64,000 bases of DNA from Gemmatimonadaceae bacterium (GTDB lineage: Bacteria > Gemmatimonadota > Gemmatimonadetes > Gemmatimonadales > Gemmatimonadaceae), in the NCBI GenBank assembly GCA_019637355.1, contig JAHBVT010000001.1, positions 2,573,192-2,637,191 on the forward strand, given 5' to 3'. This document shows, piece after piece, positions 54,354-63,373 of the stretch. How positions within the stretch are numbered: position 1 is the first letter of the stretch; every line of letters starts with the position of its first letter. Below the pieces are notes generated by a model. It searched no databases. It had not been told where the DNA came from and was given only the letters and a program-made list of their open reading frames with translations. The translations under genes and the position numbers were made by a program.

Positions 54354-56560
54354 GGCGCCGGCAGTCCGCGACGCCCCCGGCGCGCCGCCTCACTGAGCAC
54401 GCGCACGGGTCGAATCGCATAGTACGCCACGTGCAGCCACGAAGGCAGCGGGACCACCGCCCAATCCAGATAGGATGGTCGCGCAGCGTCGAGGAGGTTC
54501 GGGAGTGTCGCGCCGCGGAGCCTGAGTCGCTCGCCGAGCAGTCGCCACGGTCGCTGGCGATCGAACACGCGCACGGAATCCCAGTCTCGCTCAAAGCGCA
54601 GGAGGGCTTCCGTCACGAAGCGGCGATCGGCTGCGGGCAACGGACGCAGGCCACGCGCGGCAACGGGGACGCTTCCCCACACGAGACGGATCAGCTCAAG
54701 GGCGTTCGCCAACGCCTGCTGCCCGTGGACCCGTTCGAGATGCTCCTGCATCCGCGCGGCGTCAGCGTCTTGCATCAGTTGGAGGCCCGCGTCGATGTCC
54801 ACCAGCCAGCGCAGCATCTTCCAGATGGACTTCTCGCCGTGCGTGACGAGCATCGCCATCGTGTCGCCCAATGGCGATCCCAGCGCCGTCGGTTCGCCTC
54901 CGATGCCTGGCAGCGCGTCGGCGAGGAGTTCTTCGGTCGACAGCGTCGCGCCGGACGGCCCGGCGTGCCAGTGCAGGTCGATGGCGACGCCGTCGGCCGA
55001 GCCCAACGCGAGCTCCACCGTGCTCGCGAGCACCCGCTCGAGCCCCACGTGGCGAATCGCGCGCTCCCAGCTGCGGGTCAGGTGAAAGCCGAGCGACCGC
55101 AGGACGTCGATTGTCGCCGCGACGTCGCGTGCGTGCACGAGGAAGTCGAGATCCCCGACCACGCGCTGACCGGTGCCTCCGTAGAGCAGGAAGGCGACGT
55201 GGAACCCCTTCAGGGTCAGCGCCTTGATGCCGGCCTCGGCGAGGGCTTGGTTGATGCGACGCCAGCGGGCGAACTTGATCAGCTCCCCGCCGACTTGGTT
55301 CAGTCGTGCGACGCGCAGGTCCACCAGCGCGACAGCCCCGACGTTCCCGTCCACTCGTTCAAGTGCCGAGGCAACAGGCGCCGCGAGCCCGTGGAAGATC
55401 GCCAGATCGCGCACGCGGTTCCAATCGAAGTCCGCGGTCGGCAGGTCCGCGACGACCTGCGCCGATCGCTCGGCGCGCGCGCACGCCGCGACGAAGCAAA
55501 GTTCGGGTGAGACTTCCCCGGGTGGCCTCGTCCGGACGTTCGTCGCGATGCTGGCAGACGTCGTGCTGGGCGCGGCATCGAGGCCGAGCAGCCGAAGCGT
55601 GTGCTCGGCGATCGCGGGATACGCCAGGTGCTCGTCATAGTACCGACGCGCGTTGGATGCGATGCGGCGGAGCGTCGGCTCGTCGTTCCGCACGCGACGA
55701 TAGGTGGCGAGCAAGTCGGCCGCGAGACGCTCGGGATCCTTCGGGTGGTCCGGGTACTGATGTGGCGGCCCCAGTGGTTCGAAGGGCACGCCGATGTAGT
55801 GCTCACCAGCGACCAGCGGCACGGCCAACTCCGCCTGGAGCATCGGCCGCAGCACCGGAACACCGAGCCGGAAGCATTCGATGTCGCGGTGGCACAAGTC
55901 GCCCGCACCCGGCAGGGACAAGGCGACTTGCGACATCGCCAGCTTCCGGAAGTATTGGTCTGCCGGGACATCTCGTTTGTCGTCAGGTGCCCAACAGTCG
56001 ATGTCGACGTCGTCCGCCGGCTGCGCGAGCCGCGCGAGGTGCAGTGCAGCGTCGCGAGCAGGCGAATGCAGGCCGCGGAAGTACAGGCCGCGGCGATTTC
56101 GCTGCGGCGCGGGCCCGGTGGCGGACTCCTGCCAATAGCGGGTGCGGTAGAGCCACGGACGCACCGGCGAGCGCTCGAGGCTGCCCCACGAGTCGCGGAA
56201 GCCTTCCGTCGCGTCGATCTCCGCTCGCAGACGGCTCGGAATGAACTGGCCAGCCAGCAGTTGCGAGACGCGATCCGGCCGGAACCCGAACGCGCGAAAA
56301 TGGTCGAGGGGATGATCGTGCATCGTCACGACGCGCAACATTCCGTCGGACTCGTCTTGCAGGACGAGCGAGTACCAGTGGACTTCAATCTGGCCGCCGT
56401 GGACGGCGTAGACGGGAGCGGCCCGCGCGGACGTGCCGATCGGCTGCGCCAGTCGCAGGCGGTATCGCGGCGCCAAGTGCTCCCGGACGAACCGCTCGGT
56501 GAACTCCCAGAACCAGTCCCCGGGGTGCCGATTCGGGACGTAGACGATGAGCGCTGCCAT
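54350..56560 (-). CDS. Fusion of glycosyltransferase-like and nucleotidyltransferase (NTP_transf_5-like) domains
   Basis: 736 residues from ATG 56560 (MAALIVYVPNRHPGDWFWEF). Residues ~1-330: glycosyltransferase-like region ending SLPGAGDLCHRDIECFRLGV, VPLVAGEHYIGVPFEPLGPP and RRYYDEHLAYPAIAEHTLRL, as in family-1-like or fucosyltransferase-like enzymes that recognise peers by a late SLPG...R.E motif. Residues ~370-736: nucleotidyltransferase family typical of PqqD/HprK clusters: KALTLKGFHVAFLLYGGTGQ, RVVGDLDFLVHARDVAATID (DxD), VAIDLHWHAGP. First gene of the operon. The fusion links sugar transfer with the peptide-modification-like genes. Confidence 0.75.
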   Translation of the reverse strand: MAALIVYVPNRHPGDWFWEFTERFVREHLAPRYRLRLAQPIGTSARAAPVYAVHGGQIEVHWYSLVLQDESDGMLRVVTMHDHPLDHFRAFGFRPDRVSQLLAGQFIPSRLRAEIDATEGFRDSWGSLERSPVRPWLYRTRYWQESATGPAPQRNRRGLYFRGLHSPARDAALHLARLAQPADDVDIDCWAPDDKRDVPADQYFRKLAMSQVALSLPGAGDLCHRDIECFRLGVPVLRPMLQAELAVPLVAGEHYIGVPFEPLGPPHQYPDHPKDPERLAADLLATYRRVRNDEPTLRRIASNARRYYDEHLAYPAIAEHTLRLLGLDAAPSTTSASIATNVRTRPPGEVSPELCFVAACARAERSAQVVADLPTADFDWNRVRDLAIFHGLAAPVASALERVDGNVGAVALVDLRVARLNQVGGELIKFARWRRINQALAEAGIKALTLKGFHVAFLLYGGTGQRVVGDLDFLVHARDVAATIDVLRSLGFHLTRSWERAIRHVGLERVLASTVELALGSADGVAIDLHWHAGPSGATLSTEELLADALPGIGGEPTALGSPLGDTMAMLVTHGEKSIWKMLRWLVDIDAGLQLMQDADAARMQEHLERVHGQQALANALELIRLVWGSVPVAARGLRPLPAADRRFVTEALLRFERDWDSVRVFDRQRPWRLLGERLRLRGATLPNLLDAARPSYLDWAVVPLPSWLHVAYYAIRPVRVLSEAARRGRRGLPAP

Positions 56561-56601
56561 ACTTAGTGAATCTAGGCGACCACGTCCTCTCGGCGGCACC
56601 A

Positions 56602-56886
56602 GTGACCAGCACCAGACTCCCCATCAAAGTCGTCCCCGGCGCATCACGCAGTCACATCGCCGGCTGGCTCGGCGATACCCTCAAGATTCGCGTCGCCGCA
56701 GCGCCCGAGCGCGGCAAGGCAAACGCGGCAGTCGAGGCGCTGCTGGCCGACGTCCTCGCCATTCCCAGCGGCGCGGCCAGGATCGTCGCTGGCGGATCTT
56801 CGCCTCGCAAGATCGTGGAGATCAGCGGACTCTCTGAAGTTGAGGTGCAACGAAGGCTCTCAGACGCCGCGGCGAAATCTGGTTGA
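56602..56886 (+). CDS. DUF167/YggU-family protein
   Basis: 94 residues from GTG 56602. LPIKVVPGASRSHIAGWLGD, LKIRVAAAPERGKANAAVEA, LLADVLAIPSGAARIVAGGS and SPRKIVEISG cover the whole short family. Widespread protein of unknown function. Divergent from the glycosyltransferase operon. Complete. Confidence 0.9.
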   Translation: MTSTRLPIKVVPGASRSHIAGWLGDTLKIRVAAAPERGKANAAVEALLADVLAIPSGAARIVAGGSSPRKIVEISGLSEVEVQRRLSDAAAKSG

Positions 56887-56890
56887 GCGG

Positions 56891-57349
56891 TTATTCGGAG
56901 GATTCCCTCGGCTCATCCCCGAGCCAGAACCTCGGTCCCGCGCCGCGGGCCGCCGCCTCGTCGCCGGGATTCAGGATGTGGCAGCGCTCAAGGGATAGGC
57001 ATCCGCACCCGATGCAATCGCTGAGGCCGCGGCGAAGGCGCTGAAGCTCCTCCATCCGCTTGTCGATCCGCGCGGTCCACCGCCGCGACAAACGCTTCCA
57101 GTCGGCCTCCGTTGGCGCGCGGCCCGCCAACGACTCGATCTCGCGCCGCACCTCGTCGAGCGAGAGGCCGATGCGCTGCGCGAAGACGATGAAGGCGACC
57201 TGCCGGATGGTGCCGCGCCAATACCGCCGGTGACCTGACGCGCTGCGCTGCGGGCGGATGAGTTGGCGCCCTTCATAGAAACGCAGCGCCGACGTCGAGA
57301 CACCCGTGCGTCGCGAAAGTTCTCCGATGGTGAGCAGCGGGGCCTGCAT
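56891..57349 (-). CDS. soxR: SoxR redox-sensing regulator
   Basis: 152 residues from ATG 57349 (MQAPLLTIGELSRRTGVSTS). MerR HTH with ALRFYEGRQLIRPQRSASGH, coiled dimer helix and the complete [2Fe-2S] motif CIGCGCLSLERC (C112, C115, C117, C123). Senses redox-cycling compounds through cluster oxidation. Its target promoter is the 19-bp-spacer element at 57376, which faces the divergent membrane-protein gene. The usual soxS is absent, as in most non-enteric bacteria. Confidence 0.92.
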   Translation of the reverse strand: MQAPLLTIGELSRRTGVSTSALRFYEGRQLIRPQRSASGHRRYWRGTIRQVAFIVFAQRIGLSLDEVRREIESLAGRAPTEADWKRLSRRWTARIDKRMEELQRLRRGLSDCIGCGCLSLERCHILNPGDEAAARGAGPRFWLGDEPRESSE

Positions 57350-57375
57350 CGGTCCAAGGTACGTGGGGGGAGCCC

Positions 57376-57406
57376 TTGACTTCAACCTTGGTTGAAGAAT
57401 TAGAGT
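57376..57406 (+). promoter_or_regulatory. SoxR box and promoter
   Basis: TTGACT (57376-57381), 19-bp spacer, TAGAGT (57401-57406). A perfect dyad TTCAACC-TT-GGTTGAA (57381-57396) covers the spacer. Geometry and sequence style fit a SoxR-activated promoter for the rightward gene at 57452. Confidence 0.85.
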
Positions 57407-57451
57407 TGACGCACGCGAGTAATCCACGGCAATCCCTCCCTCTGAGCGTCT

Positions 57452-57967
57452 ATGCCTATCGAGTTCCTCATTCTCCGCTTCGTACACGTGTTCGGCGGGC
57501 TGCTTTGGGTTGGCAGCGCGCTCTTCAGCAGTTGGTTCCTGCTCCCGGCGCTCGCAGGCGCCGGTCCGGCTGCCGCCGGTCCCGTGTTCGCACAGCTCGC
57601 GAAGCGGCGGATGATGACGTTTATGCCCGCCGTCGCGATCCTCACCCTGCTCAGCGGGCTACGCCTCCTGATGCTCGTCTCGGGAGGCAACGCGGCCGCC
57701 TACCTCGCCACCAGGAGCGGCGGCGCCTTCGCGCTCTCGGGCGGCGCAGCCCTCCTTGCCTTCGGGTTGGGGATGGCCATTGCGCGGCCGTCCGCGATGC
57801 GCGCCGGGAAGCTCACGGCAGCGCTCGCAAACGCGTCCGAGCTGGAGCAGGCTGGCCTCAGTCGCGCACTTGCGGCGGAACGTCGACGAGGCGCGATCGC
57901 GACCAACATCTCGATGGCACTGTTGATCATCGGGGCCGGCGGGATGGCGCTCGCGAGGTACCTCTGA
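57452..57967 (+). CDS. DUF2269/CopD-like four-helix membrane protein
   Basis: 171 residues from ATG 57452. Helices: ILRFVHVFGGLLWVGSALFS (with H and W as in CopD/DUF2269 proteins), MPAVAILTLLSGLRLLMLV, GGAALLAFGLGMAIA, ISMALLIIGAGGMALARYL. Under the SoxR-type promoter, so probably induced by redox-active compounds. Possible heme or metal role through the conserved His near the first helix is family inference. Confidence 0.72.
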   Translation: MPIEFLILRFVHVFGGLLWVGSALFSSWFLLPALAGAGPAAAGPVFAQLAKRRMMTFMPAVAILTLLSGLRLLMLVSGGNAAAYLATRSGGAFALSGGAALLAFGLGMAIARPSAMRAGKLTAALANASELEQAGLSRALAAERRRGAIATNISMALLIIGAGGMALARYL

Positions 57968-58073
57968 TGCCGCGCACGTCGAGCCCCCTCGTTGCCGGCA
58001 ATCATCGCCGATGCGGTCCGCCTCTCCCTGCACTGGCTGGACCACGAGCCCCCTCACCTCACCAACGCTCACC

Positions 58074-59906
58074 TCACGGCCGCGGAACCCCCTGAATGAT
58101 CCCACTCCGAATCCTCCGCGCCTTCACTCCCGCATTCGGATCCGGCTCGATTCGCCGCTCCACGCGTCGGTCAATCTCCACCCGCGCCGTGAGCGTGAGC
58201 CGCTTCCCGTCGCGGATGAGCACGATCGGCACGCTCGCCCCCGGCCGCGCGCCCCACACGGCGCGCCAGCGCCGGCCGAACTCGGGATCGCGCGTGGACG
58301 TCCCGCCGATCTCCACCAACACGTCGCCGTAGTCCACGCCGGCGCGCGCGGCCATTCCGTCGGGATCGAGGCCGGTGACGATCACGCCCTCAGGATGGCC
58401 GCGCAGCAACGCGCCGAGTCGCGGCTCGCTGATGCTGTCCTGCGCGAGGCGCCAGCCGGCGCGCGGGAGCCACTGCGCCCACGGATAGGGATCGCGCCCG
58501 TCGATGAAGCGCCGCTCGAAGTCGCCCCAGGCGCGGCCGCGCGTGGCGCGCGCGACGGCGTTCCAGAAATCGTCGTGCGTGAAGCCGCGTCCCTTGGCCG
58601 CGGCGTTGTCCCAGAGCTCGCGCAGCACGTGGTCAAGCGAGCGGGCGTTGTCGGAGGCGTCCCGGATGAGGATGTCGAGCGCGAAGCCGGCCAACGAGCC
58701 CTTGTCATAGTACAGGTCATCGGTGCCGTCGCGCACGCCGAGCCAAGCCTGCAGCGAGGCGTCCTCGAGCGACGTCGGCGGGCGCGCCTCGACGCCTTCG
58801 ATCTTGCCCAACGTGACTTCGAGGAACGCCGCCTCGTCGCTGAGTCCGCTGCGCAGCAGTGCGAGGTCGGCGTAGTAGTCGGTGATGCCTTCGCTCATCC
58901 AGAGCCAGGGCGTGGGTTGCGGCACGTCATACCGATACGGCCACATCTCGGCCGGCCGCAGGCGCTTCACGTTCCACGCGTGCACGAGTTCGTGCGCGTG
59001 TACGGCCAGGACGAAGGGTTCGTCGAGGAACGGCGTGCCCACCAACGCCAGCTCACTTTCGGAGTGCTCAAGCGCGCTCATCCCGCCGACTTCGTCGTGC
59101 GCCACCTGCAGCACGGTATAGCGCTGCCAGGGCACGGTGCCGAACACGGCGGCGATCGGCTCGACGCTGCGCGTCAGCGCGTCCCAGAGTGCGGCCCGAC
59201 GCGCGCCGGCCACGCTGCCCTCGGGCCAGGTCGCGAGCCGCATCCACTTGTCGGCCACGAGTGCGCTGTCGAGGTCATAGCGCCCGACGAACACCGGATG
59301 GTCGAGCAGGTCGTGCACGTCGGCGGCGCGGAAGCTGTTGGGCGCATCGCCGGGCGCCATCGCCGTGGTCACGCGCCACTCGGCCTCGGTGCGCACGCTC
59401 ACCTGCACCGGCGTGTCCGGACGTCCCTCTACATATAGAAAGACGTTCGTGCCGTTGAAGAAGGCGAAGTCCTCGCTGCTCCAGCTCGCGGCCACGTCGA
59501 GGATGTCCGCCCGCACGCGGTAGCGCAGCTCGATCACCCCGGCGCGCCGCGGCGTGATGCGCCAGGTGTCGGGGTCGAGCTTGTCCCAGCGCAGCGGCAG
59601 CCCGCCCTGCGTGGCGCTGAAGCCGCTCACGCCGCGGGCATAGTTGGCGATCGAATACGACCCAGGCGTCCACGCGGCCATCGAGAGCAGGACGGGACCG
59701 AGCTCACGCACCGTCACCGTCAGCCGCGTGACGACCTCGAGCTCGGCCTCTGCGAGCTGCGCGCGGCCGGCGAGCACCTCCACCTGCATCTCGGTGACCG
59801 CGACCGAGCGCGGCGCCCGCTCCTGGGCGGGGAGGGCCGCGGCCGCGAGCGCGAGGATCAGCCCCAGCGGGGCGAGGCGGCCGAGTCGTGGCGGACGGCG
59901 GAGCAT
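58074..59906 (-). CDS. M61-family metallopeptidase with PDZ domain
   Basis: 610 residues from ATG 59906. Signal peptide LAPLGLILALAAAALPAQ. N-terminal beta domain (AAWTPGSYSIANYARGVSGF), catalytic HELVH in AVHAHELVHAWNVKRLRPAE with downstream Glu in WLWMSEGITDYYADL, and a C-terminal PDZ (GVIVTGLDPDGMAARAGVDY). Matches glycyl aminopeptidase-like M61 proteins. Exported, zinc-dependent. An upstream ATG (59945) would lengthen the N-terminus before the signal peptide. Confidence 0.92.
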   Translation of the reverse strand: MLRRPPRLGRLAPLGLILALAAAALPAQERAPRSVAVTEMQVEVLAGRAQLAEAELEVVTRLTVTVRELGPVLLSMAAWTPGSYSIANYARGVSGFSATQGGLPLRWDKLDPDTWRITPRRAGVIELRYRVRADILDVAASWSSEDFAFFNGTNVFLYVEGRPDTPVQVSVRTEAEWRVTTAMAPGDAPNSFRAADVHDLLDHPVFVGRYDLDSALVADKWMRLATWPEGSVAGARRAALWDALTRSVEPIAAVFGTVPWQRYTVLQVAHDEVGGMSALEHSESELALVGTPFLDEPFVLAVHAHELVHAWNVKRLRPAEMWPYRYDVPQPTPWLWMSEGITDYYADLALLRSGLSDEAAFLEVTLGKIEGVEARPPTSLEDASLQAWLGVRDGTDDLYYDKGSLAGFALDILIRDASDNARSLDHVLRELWDNAAAKGRGFTHDDFWNAVARATRGRAWGDFERRFIDGRDPYPWAQWLPRAGWRLAQDSISEPRLGALLRGHPEGVIVTGLDPDGMAARAGVDYGDVLVEIGGTSTRDPEFGRRWRAVWGARPGASVPIVLIRDGKRLTLTARVEIDRRVERRIEPDPNAGVKARRIRSGIIQGVPRP

Positions 59907-60005
59907 AGGCCGTGTAGGCTCGGTGGCCGCAGGGGGTCCCCGCAAGGGGTCCGTGGCCTTTGGTGGGGGTGGCTCGTCAGAATGTCGTATCCCACCTTAC
60001 CTGCT

Positions 60006-60518
60006 ATGACTTCGCCTACGACTGGCCGTACCCGCGCCCAAGAGAGCAAGCGCATCCACGTGGTGCTCCGTGATGCGACACTGCTCGAGGGTTCGATCTA
60101 CATCGCCGAGGATATGTCGCTCGTCGCATTCCTCGGCAACCGCAAGGGCGGTTATATGAATATGGTGGATGCCCGCCGGCCGAAGCTGCAGGAGGCGCCG
60201 GGGCATCTCATCGTCCAGACTGATCTTGTCGTCTTGGTCTCCGCACCGGACGGCAACGTCCAAGTGGTCGGCGCGGCTGGCGCAGGCGCCGGCGAGCGCG
60301 AGGTGGAGGTGTACCTGATCGGCGGCAAGGCGTTCAAGGGCGTGATGTACGTCGCGCCGATGCAACGGATGAGCGACTACTTGCACCACTGCGGCAAGTT
60401 CGTGGGGCTCGCTCGGGCCACCGTCGTCGCCGACGGTGCGGACATCGGCGATGTGGCCATCAACACCTCGGCCATCGCGATGATCCGCGAGGCGCGGCCG
60501 CCCGCCGTCGAGGGCTAA
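60006..60518 (+). CDS. Conserved hypothetical protein (DUF6812-like)
   Basis: 170 residues from ATG 60006. Two similar beta-rich halves: KRIHVVLRDATLLEGSIYIA and REVEVYLIGGKAFKGVMYVA, each followed by a longer helix/strand part (MSLVAFLGNRKGGYMNMVDA; MQRMSDYLHHCGKFVGLARA). I believe this matches a Gemmatimonadota-enriched DUF. Internal duplication suggests a two-fold beta-barrel. Overlaps the end of the convergent GDPD gene by 4 bp. Function unknown. Confidence 0.65.
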   Translation: MTSPTTGRTRAQESKRIHVVLRDATLLEGSIYIAEDMSLVAFLGNRKGGYMNMVDARRPKLQEAPGHLIVQTDLVVLVSAPDGNVQVVGAAGAGAGEREVEVYLIGGKAFKGVMYVAPMQRMSDYLHHCGKFVGLARATVVADGADIGDVAINTSAIAMIREARPPAVEG

Positions 60519-61348
60519 CGCCCGAGCAACCGCAGCAGCAGGGCCGGCCGGTCGGTGAACATCCCGTCCACGCCTAGCTCCAGCATATAGGACATCACGG
60601 GCTCGTCGTTCACCGTGTACGGGTGGACGACGAGCCCGCGCCGTTGGGCGCCGCGCACGAGGTCTGCATTGAGAATGCGCCGCGAGGGACCGAAGCCCAC
60701 CGCGTACTCGGCGATGCGCTTGAGCGTGGAGTCGCGAGCCGCTGCCGGGATTGGATCCTCCCAGAGCTGCACCAAGCGCAGCTCGGGCTCCAGCGCGTGC
60801 AGACGCTCGAGACTCGCGGGGCTAAACGACTGCACGAGCACGCGCTCGCGGTCCGCCCCCGCGCCCGCCAAGCCGTGCTTGCGCAACAGCACCAGCAGCG
60901 AGTCTTCCATTCCCGGCGCCTCGGCCGGATTCTTGGTCTCTATATAGAAGCGCGCCCGATCGCCGTAGCGCTCGATCACCTCCGCCAGCGTCGGGATGCG
61001 TTCGGCGCTGAACTCAGGCCGCGCGCGCCCGGGGAACTTCTCGTTGAACCAACTCCCGATCTCGCAGCGCCGGAGTTGGGCGAGCGTCTTGTCGCGCACG
61101 AGGCCGGCGCAATCGGCAGCGGGGCCGCGCGCCGTGCGGTCCAGGGAGTCATCGTGGAACACCACGAGCTGGCCGTCGCGCGTCATCTGCAGGTCCTGCT
61201 CGATCCAATCCGCGCCCTGCCGCAGCGCGAGGTCGTAGGCGGCGAAGCTATGCTCCGGCGCGTCCCACGAAGCGCCACGGTGCGCGATTACCTGCACGTC
61301 GCGGGCGGCGCAGGCGGCGAGGGCGAAGGCCAAGAGAGGCAGGCGCAT
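60515..61348 (-). CDS. Glycerophosphodiester phosphodiesterase
   Basis: 277 residues. Lipoprotein-like start (LPLLAFALAACAARDV, lipobox LAAC). GDPD TIM barrel: VIAHRGASWDAPEHSFAAYD (HRG.....PE.S), WIEQDLQMTRDGQLVVFHDD (E-x-D and HD) and DRTARG, then VHPYTVNDEPVMSYMLELGV and DGMFTDRP. Cleaves glycerophosphodiesters to glycerol-3-phosphate and an alcohol, outside the cytoplasm. Complete. Confidence 0.93.
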   Translation of the reverse strand: MRLPLLAFALAACAARDVQVIAHRGASWDAPEHSFAAYDLALRQGADWIEQDLQMTRDGQLVVFHDDSLDRTARGPAADCAGLVRDKTLAQLRRCEIGSWFNEKFPGRARPEFSAERIPTLAEVIERYGDRARFYIETKNPAEAPGMEDSLLVLLRKHGLAGAGADRERVLVQSFSPASLERLHALEPELRLVQLWEDPIPAAARDSTLKRIAEYAVGFGPSRRILNADLVRGAQRRGLVVHPYTVNDEPVMSYMLELGVDGMFTDRPALLLRLLGR

Positions 61349-61406
61349 TCCGGACGTTCGCGCGGCGCTGGCGCTCGCGCAATCATCGGCGCGTCACGGT
61401 CTCGCC

Positions 61407-62540
61407 TCAGCCGCTGCCGAAGCGTGTGCCCAGCCGCCAGGGCGCGACGTCCACCGGTGCGTCTCGCTCCAGCACCTCGGTGGCGAGCATCTCGCCCACC
61501 GCGCTCGAGAACTTGAAGCCGAAGCCATTGCAGGCGCTCGCGAGAATCGCATCCGCGCAGTCGGGATGCCGATCAATCACGAAGTGCCCGTCGGGCGTCT
61601 TCGTGTAGAGACACACCGCGCTCTCACGGTAAGCGCCGAGGTGCTGCGGCAGGTACGAGCGCACGAGGGCGGCCGCCGGATCGATGTCATCGGCGTGCAC
61701 CTCGCGATCTACATCCTCGATGCGCCCGAGGCGTCCGCTGCCGTGGCCGGCGACCTTGATGCGGCCGCCATCCTCCGGGAACGCCGCCGTCGCATAGCCG
61801 TGGCCATCGCTGAGCAGGAGTACCGGCGTCTTGCCGCGGCTCGGCGCGCCGGCGGGGACGTCGAACCAATGCTGCGTCACGCGCTCGACCTGCGTCGCCA
61901 CGCCGACCTCCTCCAGCATCTCGCCCATCCACGGCCCGCTGCAGAACACGACGCGGTCGGCGCGCACCTTGGCGATCGTCGTGCTGAGGCCCACGCCGCC
62001 GCCGTGCAGCGGCGCCCAGTCCGTGACTTCGCAGTCGAACACGAACTCCGCGCCGAAGCCCGCGGCCACACGCAGTTGGTCGGCGACGATGCGCTCGGGG
62101 AACAGCACACCGGCGGCGGGATCCACCACGCCCACCATTCCCTCCGGCACCTGCAACTCCGGCCAGCGGCGGGCCATCTCCGCGCGGTCGAGCAGCTCGT
62201 GCGCGAGGCCTGCGTCGCGCGCCGAGCGCAGCGTGCCATCGATGAAGTACTCGCGCTCGTGGCCGATGAACAATCCGCCGCAGGGGTCGAAGTAGCGCGT
62301 GCCGGTCTCGGCGGCCAGCGCGCGCCACAGCTCCTGTGCCCGCGCTACCAGCGGCAGGTACTGCTGGCCTTCCCAGGCCGTCGCGCGCGTGACGCGCGAG
62401 CCGCCGTGCGTGGAGCCCATCGCGTGGGGCGGATGCCAGCGGTCAATGCCGACGACTTCGGCACCCGCGCGAGCCAGGTGGAGTGCCGTCGCACTGCCGA
62501 CGGCACCCAACCCGACCACGATGACGCTGGGGCGGCTCAT
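61407..62540 (-). CDS. solA: N-methyltryptophan/sarcosine-type FAD oxidase
   Basis: 377 residues. FAD site VIVVGLGAVGSATALHLARA with GLGAVGS, STHGGSRVTRA (the SHG..R-like segment), and CNGFGFKFSSAVGEMLA, which carries the cysteine for covalent flavin attachment and the second FAD contact. Monomeric sarcosine oxidase/SolA family: oxidative demethylation giving H2O2 and formaldehyde. Subfamily substrate is not certain, so the symbol is tentative. Confidence 0.85.
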   Translation of the reverse strand: MSRPSVIVVGLGAVGSATALHLARAGAEVVGIDRWHPPHAMGSTHGGSRVTRATAWEGQQYLPLVARAQELWRALAAETGTRYFDPCGGLFIGHEREYFIDGTLRSARDAGLAHELLDRAEMARRWPELQVPEGMVGVVDPAAGVLFPERIVADQLRVAAGFGAEFVFDCEVTDWAPLHGGGVGLSTTIAKVRADRVVFCSGPWMGEMLEEVGVATQVERVTQHWFDVPAGAPSRGKTPVLLLSDGHGYATAAFPEDGGRIKVAGHGSGRLGRIEDVDREVHADDIDPAAALVRSYLPQHLGAYRESAVCLYTKTPDGHFVIDRHPDCADAILASACNGFGFKFSSAVGEMLATEVLERDAPVDVAPWRLGTRFGSG

Positions 62541-62553
62541 CCGCCCAAACTAG

Positions 62554-63243
62554 CTAGCGATACTGGAACTTGTAGGTGAAGCCCGCCTCGAGGACCGGAC
62601 CCTGATACGTGCGTTCACCGCCGAAGTCCTGGAGGAAGCGCGTCCACTGGTAGCGACCGCCCAGGGTGAGCGCGAGCGAGTTGCTGAACCACCACTCCGC
62701 GCCGACGCCGCCCTGCAGCGAGAAGCCGGGCACGATGCCGACGCCCGAGCCGCCGGCCGAGCCGCCGAGGATGCCGCCGCCGCTGGTCTCGCGGTCGTCG
62801 ATGCCCAGCGTGAAGCCGGCGCCGCCGAGCAGCCAGGGCTCGAAGGTCGCACCCGCGTCAGTGGCCGGGAAGAAGCGGATGTTGGTCGTCTGCGCGACGA
62901 CCCAGCTCTGCACTTCCTCGCCCGGCGTGCCGCCGAGTCCGCCAGTCGGGGGCGTGGTCTGCACGCGGCGCCAGACGCCGACGCCGTTCTCCATCGCGAG
63001 GCGAGCATCGAGGCCTTTGCGCAGGTACACGGTGATCATCGGCATCGTGGACGCCTCGACGCCATTCGGCGGCGTGATGCCGCGCAGGTCCCAGGGGCCG
63101 ACGAGCAGGCCGGCGGCGCGGCGCGCCATCCGGGCGCGGGCCTCGGCGGCCGTCTCGCCGCTGCGGGTGCTGTCCTGGGCGTCCAGCGAGGTCGTCAACA
63201 GTAGTCCGATGGCGCACAACGTCGCCGTGAACCGGATGTACAT
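62554..63243 (-). CDS. Outer-membrane beta-barrel-like protein
   Basis: 229 residues from ATG 63243. Signal peptide YIRFTATLCAIGLLLTTSLD. Alternating strands and Gly/aromatic pattern: PWLLGGAGFTLGIDD, FSLQGGVGAEWWFSNSLALT, LGGRYQWTRF, and the C-terminal strand VLEAGFTYKFQYR. Probably an 8-stranded barrel of the OmpA-like/porin family. Role unknown. Confidence 0.75.
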   Translation of the reverse strand: MYIRFTATLCAIGLLLTTSLDAQDSTRSGETAAEARARMARRAAGLLVGPWDLRGITPPNGVEASTMPMITVYLRKGLDARLAMENGVGVWRRVQTTPPTGGLGGTPGEEVQSWVVAQTTNIRFFPATDAGATFEPWLLGGAGFTLGIDDRETSGGGILGGSAGGSGVGIVPGFSLQGGVGAEWWFSNSLALTLGGRYQWTRFLQDFGGERTYQGPVLEAGFTYKFQYR

Positions 63244-63373
63244 TTTTCTCCGTGCTCCTGATGGATGGGGGGATCCGGCAGCGCGAACGCCGCCGTCCTG
63301 CAATACCATTCGTGAATGCCCGTGTTCCAGCACGCGTCCGCGTCACCGCGGGCCCGTGATACGCCTCACTCCG

